A DNA stretch of 64,000 nt, taken from positions 68,426,305 to 68,490,304 of the forward strand of contig NC_089498.1 in assembly GCF_036850765.1 (NCBI RefSeq), in the 5' to 3' direction. Below, piece after piece: positions 59,636-64,000 of the stretch. The number at the start of each line of letters is the position of its first letter. The stretch's first letter is position 1. The notes under the pieces were generated by a model. The model did not search any database, was not told the DNA's origin, and saw only the letters and a program-made list of their open reading frames with translations. The position numbers were made by a program, and so were the translations under genes. Source of the stretch: Saccopteryx bilineata. Taxonomy: Eukaryota; Chordata; Mammalia; Chiroptera; Emballonuridae.

Positions 59636-61156
59636 ATTTTTTTTTTATTTTATAATTTTATTTTTTTAATGGGGTGACATCAATAAATCAGGATACATAT
59701 ATTCAAAGATAACAAGTCCAGGTTATCTTGTCGTTCAATTATGTTGCATACCCACCACCCAAAGTCAGATTGTCCTCTGTCACCTTCTATCTAGTTTTCT
59801 TTGTGCCCCTCCCACCCCCTATCCCTCTCCCATTCCCCCCTCCCCCCCGTAACCACCACACTCTTATCAATGTCTCTTAGTTTCACTATTATGTCCCAAC
59901 TACGTATGGAATAATACAGTTCCTGTTTTTTTCTGATTTACTTATTTCGCTTCGTATCATGTTATCAAGATCCCACCATTTTGCTGTAAATGTTCCGATG
60001 TCATCATTTCTTATGGCTGAGTAGTATTCCATAGTGTATATGTGCCACATCTTCTTTATCCAGTCATCTATTGATGGGCTTTTTGGTTGTTTCCATGTCT
60101 TGGCCACTGTGAACAATGCTGCAATAAACATGGGGCTGCATGTGTCTTTACGTATCAATGTTTCTGAGTTTTGGGGATATATACCCAGTAGAGGGATTGC
60201 TGGGTCATAAGGTAGTTCTATTTTCAGTTTTTTGAGGAACCACCATACTTTCTTCCATAATGGTTGTACTACTTTACATTCCCACCAACAGTGTATGAGG
60301 GTTCCTTTTTCTCCACAGCCTCTCCAACATTTGCTATTACCTGACTTGCTAATAACAGCTAATCGAACAGGTGTGAGGTGGTATCTCATTGCCATTTTGA
60401 TTTGCATTTCTTTAATAGCTAAAGAAGATGAGCATCTTTTCATATATCTGTTGGCCATTTGTATTTCTTCCTGGGAGAAGTGTCTATTCATATCCTCTTC
60501 CCATTTTTTTATGGGATTGTTTGTTTGTTTGTTGTTGAGTTTTATGAGTTCTTTGTATATTTTGGATATTAGGCCCTTATCTGAGCTGTTGTTTGAAAAT
60601 ATCATTTCCCATTTAGTTGGCTTTCTGTTTATTTTGTTATCAGTTTCTCTTGCTGAGCAAAAACTTCTTAGTCTGATGTAGTCCCATTCATTAATTTTTG
60701 CCTTCACTTCTCTTGCCATTGGAGTCAAATTCATAAAATGCTCTTTAAAACCCAGGTCCATGAGTTGAGTACCTATGTCTTCTTCTATGTACTTAATTGT
60801 TTCAGGTCTTATGTTTAGATCTTTGATCCATTTTGAGTTAATTTTTGTACAGGGGGAGAGACTGTAGTCCAGTTTCATTCTTTTGCATGTGGCTTTCCAG
60901 TTTTCCCAGCACCATTTATTGAAGAGGCTTTCTTTTCTCCATTGTGTGTTGTTGGCCCCTTTATCAAAAATTATTTGACTATATATATGTGGTTTTATTT
61001 CTGGACTTTCTATTCTGTTCCATTGGTCTGAGTGTCTATTTTTCTGCCAATACCATGCTGTTTTGATTGTCGTGGCCCTATAATAGAGTTTGAAGTCAGG
61101 TATTGTTATGCCCCCAGCTTCATTCTTTTTCTTTAGGATTGCTTTGGCTATTCGGG
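59636..61156 (-). mobile_element. Young 5'-truncated L1, perfect 17-bp target duplication
   Basis: A 1.5-kb antisense L1 3' end inserted in the RT codons of an older L1. GTAAAACTATCATTATT is present at 59619-59635 and 61157-61173, and removing the insert rejoins the [12 protein letters not shown] reading. It includes the T-rich tail (59636-59665), a 3'UTR with a C-rich plus-strand tract (59802-59850), and an uninterrupted ORF2 C-terminus. It is close to the outer L1 at 6612-8844 in sequence, so the two are probably of the same young subfamily. Confidence 0.94.
59889..61156 (-). pseudogene. ORF2: L1 ORF2 C-terminal about 420 codons, undamaged frame
   Basis: The frame is open from the 5' truncation point to the stop at 59889 with no break. 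It covers the thumb/connection ([20 protein letters not shown]) and the Cys/His-rich end ([18 protein letters not shown]). It keeps the TTTG repeat unit that is missing in the copy at 7493-7506. RT palm and endonuclease were never inserted, so it cannot act alone. Confidence 0.9.
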
Positions 61157-62908
61157 GTAAAACTATCATTATTTGCAGATGATATGATATTGTATATAGA
61201 AAACCCTAAAGTCTCAGTCAAAAAACTACTAGACCTGATAAATGAATTCAGCAAGATGGCAGGATATAAAATTAATACTCAGAAATCAGAGGCATTTTTA
61301 TACACTAACAATGAACTGTCAGAAAGAGAAATTAAGGAAGCAATCCCCTTTACCACGCAACCCAAAAAATAAAGTACCTAGGAATAAATTTAGCCAGGGA
61401 GATTAAAGGCTTATACTCAGAAAATTATAAAACATTGATAAAAGAAATCAGGGAAGATACAAACAAGTGGAAGCATATACCATGCTCATGGTTAGGAAGA
61501 ATAAACATCATTAAAATGTCTATATTACCCAAAGCAATTAATAAATTCAATGCCATACCAATTAAAATACCAATGACTTACTTCAAAGATATAGAAGACA
61601 TATCCCAAAAATTTATATGGAACCAAAAGAGAACATGAATAGCCTCAGCAATCTTGAAAGAACGAATAAAGTTGGAGGTATCACACTTCCTGATATCAAA
61701 TTATACTATAAGACCATTGTACTCAAAACAGCTCGATACTGGCATAAGAACCGGCATATAGTTCAATGGAACAGAATAGAGAACCCAGAAATAAACTCAC
61801 ACCTTTATGGACAACTGATATTTGCCAAAGAAGGTAAGAGCATACAATGGAGTAAAGATAGCCTCTTCAACAAATTATGTTGGGAAAATTGGACAGCTAC
61901 CTGCAAAAAAATGAAACTAGAGCACCAACTTACACCATTCACAAAAATAAACTCAAAATGGATAAAAGACTTGAATGTAAGCCATGAAACCATAAGCATC
62001 CTAGAAGAAAACATAGGCAGTTAGCACTCCAACATCTCTCACAGCAATATATGATATTTGCTGATTTATCTCCATGGGCAAGTGAAATAAAAGACAGGAT
62101 AAACAAATGGGACTATATCAAACTAAAAGGCTTTTGCACAGCTAAAGACAATAAGAACAGAATAAAGAGACAAAGTACACAATGGGATAACATATTTGAC
62201 AATACATCTGATAAGGGGCTTATAATCAAAATTTATAAAGAACTTGTAAAACTCAACACCAGGAATACAAACAATCCAATCAAAAAATGGGCAAAAGAAA
62301 TGAATAGACACTTCTCCAAAGAGTACATACAGATGGCCTATAGGCATATGAAAAAATGCTCAACATCACTAATCATTAAAGAAATGCAAATTAAAACCAC
62401 AATAAGGTATTATCTCACACCAGTCAGATTGAGGCTCATAAATAAAACAACACAGAATAAGTGCTGGTGAGGATGTGGAGAAAAGGGAACCCTCCTGCAC
62501 TGCTGGTGGGAAAGCAGATTGGTGCAGCCTCTGTGGAAAACAGTATGGAGATTCCTCAAAAAATTAACAATCGAACTGCCTTTTGACCCAGCTATCACAC
62601 CTTTAGGAATATACTGTAAGAACACCATGGCAGTATTCCAAAAGAAGAAATGCACCCCCATGTTTATGGCAGCATTGTTCACAATAGCGAAGATCTGGAA
62701 ACAGCCCAAGTGTTTGTCAGTGGACGAGTGGATTAAAAAACTTTGTTACATATATACTATGGAATACTGCTCAGCCATAAGAAATGATGTCATTGAATCA
62801 TTTATAACAACATGGATGGACCTTGATAACTATATACTGAGTAAAATAAGTAAATCAGAAAAAACTAAGAACTATATGATTCTATACATAGGTGGGACAT
62901 ATAAATGA
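61157..62908 (+). pseudogene. ORF2: L1 ORF2 RT active site to end (third older L1, after insertion)
   Basis: Resumes with [19 protein letters not shown]: here the FADD motif is intact, unlike the copy at 53850. Frames at 61103-61372, 61435-61638, 61617-62024, 62051-62470 and 62519-62908 give the thumb and C-terminal domains with at least four frame changes or stops (for example TAG at about 62021). The 3'UTR with a G-rich tract follows to about 63140. Confidence 0.82.
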
Positions 62909-63151
62909 GACTCTAGAGACATGGACAAGAAGGTGATGGTTACCGAGGTGGGGAGGGGGCGAGGAGAGGGGAATGGTGAGGGGTACAAAAAAAAAACCAG
63001 ATAGAAGGTGATGTAAGACAATTTGACTTTGGGTGATGGATATGCAATATTATCATATTTCAAAATAACCTGGAGATGTTTTCTCTGAACATATGTACCC
63101 TGTTTATCATTGTCACCCCATTAAAATTAATAATATTAAAAAGGTAAAGGA

Positions 63152-63479
63152 GCCTGACCAGGTGGTGGCGCAGTGGATAGAGCGTCGGACTGGGATGCGG
63201 AAGGACCCAGGTTCGAGACCCCGAGGTCGCCAGCTTGAGCGCAGGCTCATCTGGCTTGAGCAAAGAGCTCACCAGCTTGGACCCAAGGTCCCTGGCTCCA
63301 GCAAGGGGTTGCTCGGTCTGCTGAAGGCCCACAGTCAAGGCACATGTGAGAAAGCAATCAATGAACAACTAAGAAGTCACAGCGCGCAAGGAGAAACTGA
63401 TGATTGATGCTTCTCATCTCTCTCTGTTCCTGTCTGTCTATCCCTGTCTATCTCTGCCTCTGTAAAAAAAAAAAAAAAA
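63152..63479 (+). mobile_element. Rhin-1-like SINE, well preserved
   Basis: GCCTGACCAGGTGGTGGCGC, GTGGATAGAGCGTCGGACTG, a B box GGTTCGAGACC and the body with GCCAGCTTGAGCGCAGGCTC are intact. The tail is TCTGCCTCTGTAAAA with an A run. AAAAAGGTAAAGGA flanks the copy at 63138-63151 and 63480-63493. The intact CpG sites mark it as one of the youngest SINEs in the window. Confidence 0.93.
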
Positions 63480-63493
63480 AAAAAGGTAAAGGA

Positions 63494-64000
63494 AATAAGT
63501 TTTTAAAAAAGCAGAAATCATAACATAATAAAATATAGAAAACAATGCTTTTTTCATCTTCTTTTGGTCTGTTACTTTTAAAAAATAAAGCATTACAAAT
63601 AAAATTTAAGTCAAATATGCACAATCAGTCCCATCTAACTCATTCCCTCTCCAGAACTAATCACTCTTATGTACTTGTTAAGTAATATATTTATGGCATT
63701 CTACAGTACTGTTTAAATTGCTCTTAAACTTGCTAAGTTAATCAACATTACTTTTTAAAATCTGTCATAATAGCATGTGAAACACATTTATTTATTTTAA
63801 CTACTTTGTTTGCTGCTATTATTCATTTTCTTGCTGATGGTTGTTTATATATACCCATTTTTCACTATTTAAAAAATACCATAATGATCATACTTCTACA
63901 AGTCTTCTTTATGAATATGTGCATAAGTTTTTGTAACACAAAATAAATATTTGTTGAAAATAATCCTAAATAGCCACACATCGCTATCTTGTTCTTCAAA
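63494..64000. other. AT-rich DNA, no gene seen
   Basis: No supported gene. Words such as TTCTTGCTGATGGTTGTTTA and TTTTTCACTATTTAAAAAAT (about 63829-63880) faintly resemble very old L1-like 3' sequence, but this is not strong enough to call. Confidence 0.4.

Larger units (their letters stand above)
55800..63150 (+). mobile_element. Third older-family L1, 5'-truncated, with several insertions
   Basis: Starts in the ORF1 C-terminus (AAGCTTCCCAGAC, the same words as at 43158). It passes the inter-ORF region and the first ORF2 codons (TTTAAATATAAATGGGTTAA at 56384-56403), is interrupted to 57613, then continues with endonuclease and RT (57614-59635). A young L1 interrupts again (59636-61156), after which it resumes exactly at the RT active site (61157 onward) and ends with a 3'UTR and tail at about 63140. 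ORF2 has many lesions. Confidence 0.75.

Overview
This window looks like gene-poor, AT-rich mammalian DNA, almost certainly from a bat. No host protein-coding gene, tRNA or other RNA gene could be supported. The bat call rests on two tRNA-derived SINE types that I know from bat genomes: a Ves-like type with a GGCTCAGTGGTAGAGCG head, and a Rhin-1-like type with a GTGGCGCAGTGGATAGAGCG head. Finding both together suggests, by inference only, a horseshoe-bat-like or related lineage. Essentially every long open frame belongs to LINE-1 (L1) or to an endogenous retrovirus (ERV).

Layout. Positions 1-6500 are low-complexity or unique DNA with one SINE (1838-2131). Positions 6612-16658 hold a minus-strand L1-in-L1 composite inside an older L1 3' end. 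It contains a full-length L1 (8845-16658) with nearly intact ORF1 and ORF2 and a CpG-rich 5'UTR built from tandem promoter monomers. Positions 16713-22060 are unique DNA with several SINEs. Positions 22065-38822 are one old antisense L1 that was split repeatedly by SINEs, a second L1, an ERV/L1 chimeric retrocopy (24195-25299) and a full-length plus-strand L1 (26988-34817). That last L1 carries a 331-bp hAT-type DNA transposon with a perfect 8-bp target duplication. Positions 38823-40542 are unique DNA with a probable hAT-like miniature element. Positions 40543-63150 form a second L1 nest of a different, older L1 family. It holds broken ERV pro/pol/gag-like remnants (43935-47430), a second copy of the same ERV/L1 chimera, a twin-primed (5'-inverted) L1 (47877-52510), several SINEs and a young 5'-truncated L1 (59636-61156). 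The window ends with a Rhin-1-like SINE and unique DNA.

How the parts relate. L1 reverse transcriptase and endonuclease are the probable engine for most of the window: the L1 copies, the SINEs (L1-dependent, with A-rich tails and target duplications) and the chimeric ERV/L1 retrocopies. The hAT elements are independent cut-and-paste insertions. The most notable observation is that two loci share the same junction between a polyadenylated ERV-LTR-like transcript and an L1 3' tail. This implies a template-switch chimera that was copied again as a unit. Retroviral sequences are described only as broken remnants. All identifications come from reading the sequence, with no database search.
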